From Bathymodiolus brooksi (Eukaryota > Mollusca > Bivalvia > Mytilida > Modiolidae): DNA of 64,000 nt. The first letter of the stretch is position 1. Every line of letters begins with the position of its first letter. The position numbers and the translations under genes are program-made. Positions 47,720 to 61,600 of the stretch are shown in pieces. The notes beneath the pieces were generated by a model. The model ran no database searches and had not been told where the DNA came from. It saw nothing but the letters and a program-made list of their open reading frames with translations. The stretch is taken from NCBI GenBank assembly GCA_963680875.1, contig OY804575.1, forward strand, positions 26,827,034 through 26,891,033, read 5' to 3'.

Positions 47720-50700
47720 ACAGTCAAACCTGCTTTAGTGACCACCTCTATTAAGTTACAGTCAAACCTGCTTTAGTGACCACCTCTATTAAGTTACAGT
47801 CAAACCTACTTTAGTGACCACCTCTATTAAGTTACAGTAAAACCTGCTTTAGTGACCACCTCTATTAAGTTACAGTCAAACCTACTTGAGTGACCACCTC
47901 TATTAAGTAACAGTAAAACCTGCTTTAGTGACCACCTCTATTAAGTTACAGTCAAACCTGCTTTAGTGACCACCTCTATTAAGTTACAGTCAAACCTGCT
48001 TTAGTGACCACCTCTATTAAGTTACAGTCAAACCTGCTTTAGTGACCACCTCTATTAAGTTACAGTCAAACCTACTTTAGTGACCACCTCTATTAAGTTA
48101 CAGTCAAACCTGCTTTAGTGACCACCTCTATTAAGTTACAGTCAAACCTGCTTTAGTGACCACCTCTATTAAGTTACAGTCAAACCTGCTTTAGTGACCA
48201 CCTCTATTAAGTTACAGTCAAACCTGCTTTAGTGACCACCTCTATTAAGTTACAGTCAAACCTGCTTTAGTGACCACCTCTATTAAGTTACAGTCAAACC
48301 TGCTTTAGTGAACACCTCTATTAAGTTAGTCAAACCTGCTTTAGTGACCACCTCTATTAAGTTACAGTCAAACCTGCTTTAGTGACCACCTCTATTAAGT
48401 TACAGTCAAACCTGCTTTAGTGACCACCTCTATTAAGTTACAGTCAAACCTGCTTTAGTGACCACCTCTATTAAGTTACAGTCAAACCTGCTTTAGTGAC
48501 CACCTCTATTAAGTTACAGTCAAACCTGCTTTAGTGACCACCTCTATTAAGTTACAGTCAAACCTGCTTTAGTGACCACCTCTATTAAGTTACAGTCAAA
48601 CCTGCTTTAGTGACCACCTCTATTAAGTTACAGTAAAACCTACTTTAGTGACCACCTCTATTAAGTTACAGTCAAACCTACTTTAGTGACCACCTCTATT
48701 AAGTTACAGTAAAACCTACTTTAGTGACCACCTCTATAAAGTTACAGTAAAACCTACTTTAGTGACCACCTCTATTAAGTTACAGTAAAACCTGCTTTAG
48801 TGACCACCTCTATTAAGTTACAGTCAAACCTGCTTTAGTGACCACCTCTATTAAGTTACAGTAAAACCTACTTTAGTGACCACCTCTATTAAGTTACAGT
48901 AAAACCTGCTTTAGTGACCACCTCTATTAAGTTACAGTCAAACCTACTTGAGTGACCACCTCTATTAAGTAACAGTAAAACCTGCTTTAGTGATCACCTC
49001 TATTAAGTTACAGTCAAACCTGCTTTAGTGACCACCTCTATTAAGTTACAGTCAAACCTGCTTTAGTGACCACCTCTATTAAGTTACAGTAAAACCTGCT
49101 TTAGTGACCACCTCTATTAAGTTACAGTCAAACCTACTTTAGTGACCACCTCTATTAAGTTACAGTCAAACCTGCTTTAGTGACCACCTCTATTAAGTTA
49201 CAGTCAAACCTGCTTTAGTGACCACCTCTATTAAGTTACAGTCAAACCTGCTTTAGTGACCACCTCTATTAAGTTACAGTCAAACCTGCTTTAGTGACCA
49301 CCTCTATTAAGTTACAGTCAAACCTGCTTTAGTGACCACCTCTATTAAGTTACAGTCAAACCTGCTTTAGTGACCACCTCTATTAAGTTACAGTCAAACC
49401 TGCTTTAGTGACCACCTCTATTAAGTTACAGTAAAACCTACTTTAGTGACCACCTCTATTAAGTTACAGTCAAACCTACTTTAGTGACCACCTCTATTAA
49501 GTTACAGTAAAACCTACTTTAGTGACCACCTCTATAAAGTTACAGTAAAACCTACTTTAGTGACCACCTCTATTAAGTTACAGTAAAACCTGCTTTAGTG
49601 ACCACCTCTATTAAGTTACAGTCAAACCTGCTTTAGTGACCACCTCTATTAAGTTACAGTAAAACCTACTTTAGTGACCACCTCTATTAAGTTACAGTAA
49701 AACCTGCTTTAGTGACCACCTCTATTAAGTTACAGTCAAACCTACTTGAGTGACCACCTCTATTAAGTAACAGTAAAACCTGCTTTAGTGATCACCTCTA
49801 TTAAGTTACAGTAAAACCTGCTTTAGTGACCACCTCTATTAAGTTACAGTCAAACCTACTTTAGTGACCACCTCTATTAAGTTACAGTCAAACCTACTTT
49901 AGTGACCACCTCTATTAAGTTACAGTCAAACCTACTTTAGTGATCACCTCTATTAAGTTACAGTCAAACCTACTTTAGTGACCACCTCTATTAAGTTACA
50001 GTCAAACCTACTTTAGTGACCACCTCTATTAAGTTACAGTCAAACCTACTTTAGTGACCACCTCTATTAAGTTACAGTCAAACCTGCTTTAGTGACCACC
50101 TCTATTAAGTTACAGTCAAACCTGCTTTAGTGACCACCTCTATTAAGTTACAGTCAAACCTACTTTAGTGATCACCTCTATTAAGTTACAGTCAAACCTA
50201 CTTTAGTGACCACCTCTATTAAGTTACAGTCAAACCTACTTTAGTGACCACCTCTATTAAGTTACAGTCAAACCTGCTTTAGTGACCACCTCTATTAAGG
50301 TACAGTCAAACCTGCTTTAGTGACCACCTCTATTAAGTTACAGTCAAACCTACTTTAGTGACCACCTCTATTAAGTTACAGTCAAACCTACTTTAGTGAT
50401 CACCTCTATTAAGTTACAGTCAAACCTACTTTAGTGACCACCTCTATTAAGTTACAGTCAAACCTACTTTAGTGACCACCTCTATTAAGTTACAGTCAAA
50501 CCTACTTTAGTGACCACCTCTATTAAGTTACAGTCAAACCTACTTTAGTGATCACCTCTATTAAGTTACAGTCAAACCTACTTTAGTGACCACCTCTATT
50601 AAGTTACAGTCAAACCTACTTTAGTGACCACCTCTATTAAGTTACAGTCAAACCTACTTTAGTGACCACCTCTATTAAGTTACAGTCAAACCTGCTTTAG

Positions 50701-53700
50701 TGACCACCTCTATTAAGTTACAGTCAAACCTACTTTAGTGATCACCTCTATTAAGTTACAGTCAAACCTGCTTTAGTGATCACCTCTATTAAGTTACAGT
50801 CAAACCTACTTTAGTGACCACCTCTATTAAGTTACAGTCAAACCTGCTTTAGTGACCACCTCTATTAAGTTACAGTCAAACCTACTTTAGTGATCACCTC
50901 TATTAAGTTAGTCAAACCTGCTTTAGTGATCACCTCTATTAAGTTACAGTCAAACCTACTTTAGTGACCACCTCTATTAAGTTACAGTCAAACCTGCTTT
51001 AGTGACCACCTCTATTAAGTTACAGTCAAACCTACTTTAGTGATCACCTCTATTAAGTTACAGTCAAACCTGCTTTAGTGATCACCTCTATTAAGTTACA
51101 GTCAAACCTACTTTAGTGACCACCTCTATTAAGTTACAGTCAAACCTGCTTTAGTGACCACCTCTATTAAGTTACAGTCAAACCTACTTTAGTGACCACC
51201 TCTACTAAGTTACAGTCAAACCTACTTTAGTGACCACCTCTATTAAGTTACAGTCAAACCTACTTTAGTGACCACCTCTATTAAGTTACAGTCAAACCTA
51301 CTTTAGTGACCACCTCTATTAAGTTAGTCAAACCTGCTTTAGTGACCACCTCTATTAAGTTACAGTCAAACCTGCTTTAGTGACCACCTCTATTAAGTTA
51401 CAGTCAAACCTACTTTAGTGACCACCTCTATTAAGTTACAGTCAAACCTGCTTTAGTGACCACCTCTATTAAGTTACAGTCAAACCTACTTTAGTGACCA
51501 CCTCTATTAAGTTACAGTCAAACCTGCTTTAGTGACCACCTCTATTAAGTTACAGTCAAACCTGCTTTAGTGACCACCTCTATTAAGTTACAGTCAAACC
51601 TACTTTAGTGATCACCTCTATTAAGTTACAGTCATACCTGCTTTAGTGATCACCTCTATTAAGTTACAGTCAAACCTACTTTAGTGACCACCTCTATTAA
51701 GTTACAGTCAAACCTGCTTTAGTGACCACCTCTATTAAGTTACAGTCAAACCTGCTTTAGTGACCACCTCTATTAAGTTACAGTCAAACCTGATTTAGTG
51801 ATCACCTCTATTAAGTTACAGTCAAACCTACTTTAGTGACCACCTCTATTAAGTTACAGTCAAACCTGCTTTAGTGACCACCTCTATTAAGTTACAGTCA
51901 AACCTACTTTAGTGACCACCTCTACTAAGTTACAGTCAATCCTACTTTAGTGACCACCTCTATTAAGTTACAGTCAAACCTGCTTTAGTGACCACCTCTA
52001 TTAAGTTACAGTCAAACCTGCTTTAGTGACCACCTCTATTAAGTTAGTCAAACCTGCTTTAGTGACCACCTCTATTAAGTTACAGTCAAACCTGCTTTAG
52101 TGACCACCTCTATTAAGTTACAGTCAAACCTACTTTAGTGACCACCTCTATTAAGTTACAGTCAAACCTGCTTTAGTGACCACCTCTATTAAGTTACAGT
52201 CAAACCTACTTTAGTGACCACCTCTATTAAGTTACAGTCAAACCTGCTTTAGTGATCACCTCTATTAAGTTACAGTCAAACCTGCTTTAGTGACCACCTC
52301 TATTAAGTTACAGTCAAACCTACTTTAGTGACCACCTCTATTAAGTTACAGTCAAACCTGCTTTAGTGATCACTTCTATTAAGTTACAGTCAAACCTGCT
52401 TTAGTGACCACCTCTATTAAGTTACAGTCAAACCTGCTTTAGTGACCACCTCTATTAAGTTACAGTCAAACCTGCTTTAGTGATCACCTCTATTAAGTTA
52501 CAGTCAAACCTACTTTAGTGACCACCTCTATTAAGTTACAGTCAAACCTGCTTTAGTGACCACCTCTATTAAGTTACAGTCAAACCTACTTTAGTGACCA
52601 CCTCTATTAAGTTACAGTCAAACCTGCTTTAGTGATCACCTCTATTAAGTTACAGTCAAACCTGCTTTAGTGACCACCTCTATTAAGTTACAGTCAAACC
52701 TACTTTAGTGACCACCTCTATTAAGTTACAGTCAAACCTGCTTTAGTGATCACCTCTATTAAGTTACAGTCAAACCTGCTTTAGTGACCACCTCTATTAA
52801 GTTACAGTCAAACCTGCTTTAGTGACCACCTCTATTAAGTTACAGTCAAACCTACTTTAGTGACCACCTCTATTAAGTTACAGTCAAACCTGCTTTAGTG
52901 ACCACCTCTATTAAGTTAGTCAAACCTGCTTTAGTGACCACCTCTATTAAGTTACAGTCAAACCTACTTTAGTGACCACCTCTATTAAGTTACAGTCAAA
53001 CCTGCTTTAGTGACCACCTCTATTAAGTTACAGTCAAACTTGCTTTAGTGACCACCTCTATTAAGTTACAGTCAAACCTACTTTAGTGACCACCTCTATT
53101 AAGTTACAGTCAAACCTGCTTTAGTGACCACCTCTATTAAGTTACAGTCAAACCTGCTTTAGTGACCACCTCTATTAAGTTACAGTCAAACCTGCTTTAG
53201 TGACCACCTCTATTAAGTTACAGTCAAACCTACTTTAGTGACCACCTCTATTAAGTTACAGTCAAACCTGCTTTAGTGACCACCTCTATTAAGTTACAGT
53301 CAAACCTGCTTTAGTGACCACCTCTATTAAGTTACAGTCAAACCTGCTTTAGTGACCACCTCTATTAAGTTACAGTCAAACCTGCTTTAGTGACCACCTC
53401 TATTAAGTTACAGTCAAACCTGCTTTAGTGACCACCTCTATTAAGTTACAGTCAAACCTGCTTTAGTGACCACCTCTATTAAGTTACAGTCAAACCTACT
53501 TTAGTGACCACCTCTATTAAGTTACAGTCAAACCTGCTTTAGTGACCACCTCTATTAAGTTACAGTCAAACCTGCTTTATTGACCACCTCTATTAAGTTA
53601 CAGTCAAACCTGCTTTACTGACCACCTCTATTAAGTTACAGTCAAACCTGCTTTAGTGACCACCTCTATTAAGTTACAGTCAAACCTGCTTTAGTGACCA

Positions 53701-54590
53701 CCTCTATTAAGTTACAGTCAAACCTGCTTTAGTGACCACCTCTATTAAGTTACAGTCAAACCTGCTTTAGTGACCACCTCTATTAAGTTACAGTCAAACC
53801 TGCTTTAGTGACCACCTCTATTAAGTTACAGTCAAACCTACTTTAGTGACCACCTCTATTAAGTTACAGTCAAACCTGCTTTAGTGACCACCTCTATTAA
53901 GTTACAGTCAAACCTACTTTAGTGACCACCTCTATTAAGTTACAGTCAAACCTGCTTTAGTGACCACCTCTATTAAGTTACAGTCAAACCTACTTTAGTG
54001 ACCACCTCTATTAAGTTACAGTCAAACCTGCTTTAGTGACCACCTCTATTAAGTTACAGTCAAACCTACATTAGTGACCACCTCTATTAAGTTACAGTCA
54101 AACCTGCTTTAGTGATCACCTCTATTAAGTTACAGTCAAACCTGCTTTAGTGACCACCTCTATTAAGTTACAGTCAAACCTGCTTTAGTGACCACCTCTA
54201 TTAAGTTAGTCAAACCTGCTTTAGTGACCACCTCTATTAAGTTACAGTCAAACCTACTTTAGTGACCACCTCTATTAAGTTACAGTCAAACCTGCTTTAG
54301 TGACCACCTCTATTAAGTTACAGTCAAACTTGCTTTAGTGACCACCTCTATTAAGTTACAGTCAAACCTACTTTAGTGACCACCTCTATTAAGTTACAGT
54401 CAAACCTGCTTTAGTGACCACCTCTATTAAGTTACAGTCAAACCTGCTTTAGTGACCACCTCTATTAAGTTACAGTCAAACCTGCTTTAGTGACCACCTC
54501 TATTAAGTTACAGTCAAACCTACTTTAGTGACCACCTCTATTAAGTTACAGTCAAACCTGCTTTAGTGACCACCTCTATTAAGTTACAGT
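47720..54590 (+). repeat. Higher-order block of the satellite, first copy (about 7 kb)
   Basis: Rare variants in this block reappear 6980 bp later: CTTGAGTG at 47887, 48949 and 49747, and TCTATAAAG near 48733. From about 50300 on the offset becomes 7018 (one 38-bp unit gained): TTAAGGTAC at 50296, GTCATACC at 51631, TGATTTAG at 51791, GTCAATCC at 51933, CACTTCTATT at 52371, CTTTATTG and CTTTACTG at about 53575 and 53613. Boundaries are approximate. Confidence 0.8.
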
Positions 54591-54699
54591 CAAACCTACT
54601 TTAGTGACCACCTCTATTAAGTTACAGTCAAACCTACTTTAGTGACCACCTCTATTAAGTTACAGTCAAACCTACTTTAGTGACCACCTCTACTAAGTT

Positions 54700-57600
54700 A
54701 CAGTCAAACCTGCTTTAGTGACCACCTCTATTAAGTTACAGTCAAACCTGCTTTAGTGACCACCTCTATTAAGTTACAGTCAAACCTACTTTAGTGACCA
54801 CCTCTATTAAGTTACAGTAAAACCTGCTTTAGTGACCACCTCTATTAAGTTACAGTCAAACCTACTTGAGTGACCACCTCTATTAAGTAACAGTAAAACC
54901 TGCTTTAGTGACCACCTCTATTAAGTTACAGTCAAACCTGCTTTAGTGACCACCTCTATTAAGTTACAGTCAAACCTGCTTTAGTGACCACCTCTATTAA
55001 GTTACAGTCAAACCTGCTTTAGTGACCACCTCTATTAAGTTACAGTCAAACCTACTTTAGTGACCACCTCTATTAAGTTACAGTCAAACCTGCTTTAGTG
55101 ACCACCTCTATTAAGTTACAGTCAAACCTGCTTTAGTGACCACCTCTATTAAGTTACAGTCAAACCTGCTTTAGTGACCACCTCTATTAAGTTACAGTCA
55201 AACCTGCTTTAGTGACCACCTCTATTAAGTTACAGTCAAACCTGCTTTAGTGACCACCTCTATTAAGTTACAGTCAAACCTGCTTTAGTGACCACCTCTA
55301 TTAAGTTAGTCAAACCTGCTTTAGTGACCACCTCTATTAAGTTACAGTCAAACCTGCTTTAGTGACCACCTCTATTAAGTTACAGTCAAACCTGCTTTAG
55401 TGACCACCTCTATTAAGTTACAGTCAAACCTGCTTTAGTGACCACCTCTATTAAGTTACAGTCAAACCTGCTTTAGTGACCACCTCTATTAAGTTACAGT
55501 CAAACCTGCTTTAGTGACCACCTCTATTAAGTTACAGTCAAACCTGCTTTAGTGACCACCTCTATTAAGTTACAGTCAAACCTGCTTTAGTGACCACCTC
55601 TATTAAGTTACAGTAAAACCTACTTTAGTGACCACCTCTATTAAGTTACAGTCAAACCTACTTTAGTGACCACCTCTATTAAGTTACAGTAAAACCTACT
55701 TTAGTGACCACCTCTATAAAGTTACAGTAAAACCTACTTTAGTGACCACCTCTATTAAGTTACAGTAAAACCTGCTTTAGTGACCACCTCTATTAAGTTA
55801 CAGTCAAACCTGCTTTAGTGACCACCTCTATTAAGTTACAGTAAAACCTACTTTAGTGACCACCTCTATTAAGTTACAGTAAAACCTGCTTTAGTGACCA
55901 CCTCTATTAAGTTACAGTCAAACCTACTTGAGTGACCACCTCTATTAAGTAACAGTAAAACCTGCTTTAGTGATCACCTCTATTAAGTTACAGTCAAACC
56001 TGCTTTAGTGACCACCTCTATTAAGTTACAGTCAAACCTGCTTTAGTGACCACCTCTATTAAGTTACAGTAAAACCTGCTTTAGTGACCACCTCTATTAA
56101 GTTACAGTCAAACCTACTTTAGTGACCACCTCTATTAAGTTACAGTCAAACCTGCTTTAGTGACCACCTCTATTAAGTTACAGTCAAACCTGCTTTAGTG
56201 ACCACCTCTATTAAGTTACAGTCAAACCTGCTTTAGTGACCACCTCTATTAAGTTACAGTCAAACCTGCTTTAGTGACCACCTCTATTAAGTTACAGTCA
56301 AACCTGCTTTAGTGACCACCTCTATTAAGTTACAGTCAAACCTGCTTTAGTGACCACCTCTATTAAGTTACAGTCAAACCTGCTTTAGTGACCACCTCTA
56401 TTAAGTTACAGTAAAACCTACTTTAGTGACCACCTCTATTAAGTTACAGTCAAACCTACTTTAGTGACCACCTCTATTAAGTTACAGTAAAACCTACTTT
56501 AGTGACCACCTCTATAAAGTTACAGTAAAACCTACTTTAGTGACCACCTCTATTAAGTTACAGTAAAACCTGCTTTAGTGACCACCTCTATTAAGTTACA
56601 GTCAAACCTGCTTTAGTGACCACCTCTATTAAGTTACAGTAAAACCTACTTTAGTGACCACCTCTATTAAGTTACAGTAAAACCTGCTTTAGTGACCACC
56701 TCTATTAAGTTACAGTCAAACCTACTTGAGTGACCACCTCTATTAAGTAACAGTAAAACCTGCTTTAGTGATCACCTCTATTAAGTTACAGTAAAACCTG
56801 CTTTAGTGACCACCTCTATTAAGTTACAGTCAAACCTACTTTAGTGACCACCTCTATTAAGTTACAGTCAAACCTACTTTAGTGACCACCTCTATTAAGT
56901 TACAGTCAAACCTACTTTAGTGATCACCTCTATTAAGTTACAGTCAAACCTACTTTAGTGACCACCTCTATTAAGTTACAGTCAAACCTACTTTAGTGAC
57001 CACCTCTATTAAGTTACAGTCAAACCTACTTTAGTGACCACCTCTATTAAGTTACAGTCAAACCTGCTTTAGTGACCACCTCTATTAAGTTACAGTCAAA
57101 CCTGCTTTAGTGACCACCTCTATTAAGTTACAGTCAAACCTACTTTAGTGATCACCTCTATTAAGTTACAGTCAAACCTACTTTAGTGACCACCTCTATT
57201 AAGTTACAGTCAAACCTACTTTAGTGACCACCTCTATTAAGTTACAGTCAAACCTACTTTAGTGACCACCTCTATTAAGTTACAGTCAAACCTGCTTTAG
57301 TGACCACCTCTATTAAGGTACAGTCAAACCTGCTTTAGTGACCACCTCTATTAAGTTACAGTCAAACCTACTTTAGTGACCACCTCTATTAAGTTACAGT
57401 CAAACCTACTTTAGTGATCACCTCTATTAAGTTACAGTCAAACCTACTTTAGTGACCACCTCTATTAAGTTACAGTCAAACCTACTTTAGTGACCACCTC
57501 TATTAAGTTACAGTCAAACCTACTTTAGTGACCACCTCTATTAAGTTACAGTCAAACCTACTTTAGTGATCACCTCTATTAAGTTACAGTCAAACCTACT

Positions 57601-60600
57601 TTAGTGACCACCTCTATTAAGTTACAGTCAAACCTACTTTAGTGACCACCTCTATTAAGTTACAGTCAAACCTACTTTAGTGACCACCTCTATTAAGTTA
57701 CAGTCAAACCTGCTTTAGTGACCACCTCTATTAAGTTACAGTCAAACCTACTTTAGTGATCACCTCTATTAAGTTACAGTCAAACCTGCTTTAGTGATCA
57801 CCTCTATTAAGTTACAGTCAAACCTACTTTAGTGACCACCTCTATTAAGTTACAGTCAAACCTGCTTTAGTGACCACCTCTATTAAGTTACAGTCAAACC
57901 TACTTTAGTGATCACCTCTATTAAGTTAGTCAAACCTGCTTTAGTGATCACCTCTATTAAGTTACAGTCAAACCTACTTTAGTGACCACCTCTATTAAGT
58001 TACAGTCAAACCTGCTTTAGTGACCACCTCTATTAAGTTACAGTCAAACCTACTTTAGTGATCACCTCTATTAAGTTACAGTCAAACCTGCTTTAGTGAT
58101 CACCTCTATTAAGTTACAGTCAAACCTACTTTAGTGACCACCTCTATTAAGTTACAGTCAAACCTGCTTTAGTGACCACCTCTATTAAGTTACAGTCAAA
58201 CCTACTTTAGTGACCACCTCTACTAAGTTACAGTCAAACCTACTTTAGTGACCACCTCTATTAAGTTACAGTCAAACCTACTTTAGTGACCACCTCTATT
58301 AAGTTACAGTCAAACCTACTTTAGTGACCACCTCTATTAAGTTAGTCAAACCTGCTTTAGTGACCACCTCTATTAAGTTACAGTCAAACCTGCTTTAGTG
58401 ACCACCTCTATTAAGTTACAGTCAAACCTACTTTAGTGACCACCTCTATTAAGTTACAGTCAAACCTGCTTTAGTGACCACCTCTATTAAGTTACAGTCA
58501 AACCTACTTTAGTGACCACCTCTATTAAGTTACAGTCAAACCTGCTTTAGTGACCACCTCTATTAAGTTACAGTCAAACCTGCTTTAGTGACCACCTCTA
58601 TTAAGTTACAGTCAAACCTACTTTAGTGATCACCTCTATTAAGTTACAGTCATACCTGCTTTAGTGATCACCTCTATTAAGTTACAGTCAAACCTACTTT
58701 AGTGACCACCTCTATTAAGTTACAGTCAAACCTGCTTTAGTGACCACCTCTATTAAGTTACAGTCAAACCTGCTTTAGTGACCACCTCTATTAAGTTACA
58801 GTCAAACCTGATTTAGTGATCACCTCTATTAAGTTACAGTCAAACCTACTTTAGTGACCACCTCTATTAAGTTACAGTCAAACCTGCTTTAGTGACCACC
58901 TCTATTAAGTTACAGTCAAACCTACTTTAGTGACCACCTCTACTAAGTTACAGTCAATCCTACTTTAGTGACCACCTCTATTAAGTTACAGTCAAACCTG
59001 CTTTAGTGACCACCTCTATTAAGTTACAGTCAAACCTGCTTTAGTGACCACCTCTATTAAGTTAGTCAAACCTGCTTTAGTGACCACCTCTATTAAGTTA
59101 CAGTCAAACCTGCTTTAGTGACCACCTCTATTAAGTTACAGTCAAACCTACTTTAGTGACCACCTCTATTAAGTTACAGTCAAACCTGCTTTAGTGACCA
59201 CCTCTATTAAGTTACAGTCAAACCTACTTTAGTGACCACCTCTATTAAGTTACAGTCAAACCTGCTTTAGTGATCACCTCTATTAAGTTACAGTCAAACC
59301 TGCTTTAGTGACCACCTCTATTAAGTTACAGTCAAACCTACTTTAGTGACCACCTCTATTAAGTTACAGTCAAACCTGCTTTAGTGATCACTTCTATTAA
59401 GTTACAGTCAAACCTGCTTTAGTGACCACCTCTATTAAGTTACAGTCAAACCTGCTTTAGTGACCACCTCTATTAAGTTACAGTCAAACCTGCTTTAGTG
59501 ATCACCTCTATTAAGTTACAGTCAAACCTACTTTAGTGACCACCTCTATTAAGTTACAGTCAAACCTGCTTTAGTGACCACCTCTATTAAGTTACAGTCA
59601 AACCTACTTTAGTGACCACCTCTATTAAGTTACAGTCAAACCTGCTTTAGTGATCACCTCTATTAAGTTACAGTCAAACCTGCTTTAGTGACCACCTCTA
59701 TTAAGTTACAGTCAAACCTACTTTAGTGACCACCTCTATTAAGTTACAGTCAAACCTGCTTTAGTGATCACCTCTATTAAGTTACAGTCAAACCTGCTTT
59801 AGTGACCACCTCTATTAAGTTACAGTCAAACCTGCTTTAGTGACCACCTCTATTAAGTTACAGTCAAACCTACTTTAGTGACCACCTCTATTAAGTTACA
59901 GTCAAACCTGCTTTAGTGACCACCTCTATTAAGTTAGTCAAACCTGCTTTAGTGACCACCTCTATTAAGTTACAGTCAAACCTACTTTAGTGACCACCTC
60001 TATTAAGTTACAGTCAAACCTGCTTTAGTGACCACCTCTATTAAGTTACAGTCAAACTTGCTTTAGTGACCACCTCTATTAAGTTACAGTCAAACCTACT
60101 TTAGTGACCACCTCTATTAAGTTACAGTCAAACCTGCTTTAGTGACCACCTCTATTAAGTTACAGTCAAACCTGCTTTAGTGACCACCTCTATTAAGTTA
60201 CAGTCAAACCTGCTTTAGTGACCACCTCTATTAAGTTACAGTCAAACCTACTTTAGTGACCACCTCTATTAAGTTACAGTCAAACCTGCTTTAGTGACCA
60301 CCTCTATTAAGTTACAGTCAAACCTGCTTTAGTGACCACCTCTATTAAGTTACAGTCAAACCTGCTTTAGTGACCACCTCTATTAAGTTACAGTCAAACC
60401 TGCTTTAGTGACCACCTCTATTAAGTTACAGTCAAACCTGCTTTAGTGACCACCTCTATTAAGTTACAGTCAAACCTGCTTTAGTGACCACCTCTATTAA
60501 GTTACAGTCAAACCTACTTTAGTGACCACCTCTATTAAGTTACAGTCAAACCTGCTTTAGTGACCACCTCTATTAAGTTACAGTCAAACCTGCTTTATTG

Positions 60601-61600
60601 ACCACCTCTATTAAGTTACAGTCAAACCTGCTTTACTGACCACCTCTATTAAGTTACAGTCAAACCTGCTTTAGTGACCACCTCTATTAAGTTACAGTCA
60701 AACCTGCTTTAGTGACCACCTCTATTAAGTTACAGTCAAACCTGCTTTAGTGACCACCTCTATTAAGTTACAGTCAAACCTGCTTTAGTGACCACCTCTA
60801 TTAAGTTACAGTCAAACCTGCTTTAGTGACCACCTCTATTAAGTTACAGTCAAACCTACTTTAGTGACCACCTCTATTAAGTTACAGTCAAACCTGCTTT
60901 AGTGACCACCTCTATTAAGTTACAGTCAAACCTACTTTAGTGACCACCTCTATTAAGTTACAGTCAAACCTGCTTTAGTGACCACCTCTATTAAGTTACA
61001 GTCAAACCTACTTTAGTGACCACCTCTATTAAGTTACAGTCAAACCTGCTTTAGTGACCACCTCTATTAAGTTACAGTCAAACCTACTTTAGTGACCACC
61101 TCTATTAAGTTACAGTCAAACCTGCTTTAGTGATCACCTCTATTAAGTTACAGTCAAACCTGCTTTAGTGACCACCTCTATTAAGTTACAGTCAAACCTG
61201 CTTTAGTGACCACCTCTATTAAGTTAGTCAAACCTGCTTTAGTGACCACCTCTATTAAGTTACAGTCAAACCTACTTTAGTGACCACCTCTATTAAGTTA
61301 CAGTCAAACCTGCTTTAGTGACCACCTCTATTAAGTTACAGTCAAACTTGCTTTAGTGACCACCTCTATTAAGTTACAGTCAAACCTACTTTAGTGACCA
61401 CCTCTATTAAGTTACAGTCAAACCTGCTTTAGTGACCACCTCTATTAAGTTACAGTCAAACCTGCTTTAGTGACCACCTCTATTAAGTTACAGTCAAACC
61501 TGCTTTAGTGACCACCTCTATTAAGTTACAGTCAAACCTACTTTAGTGACCACCTCTATTAAGTTACAGTCAAACCTGCTTTAGTGACCACCTCTATTAA
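54700..61600 (+). repeat. Higher-order block of the satellite, second copy, adjacent to the first
   Basis: Tandem copy of the preceding block, with the same rare variants in the same order. Private variants such as CCTACATTAG at 54065 are not carried over, so changes have accumulated since duplication. Both offsets (6980 and 7018) equal whole numbers of 38 less 12, as expected if six 36-bp units are included. Confidence 0.75.
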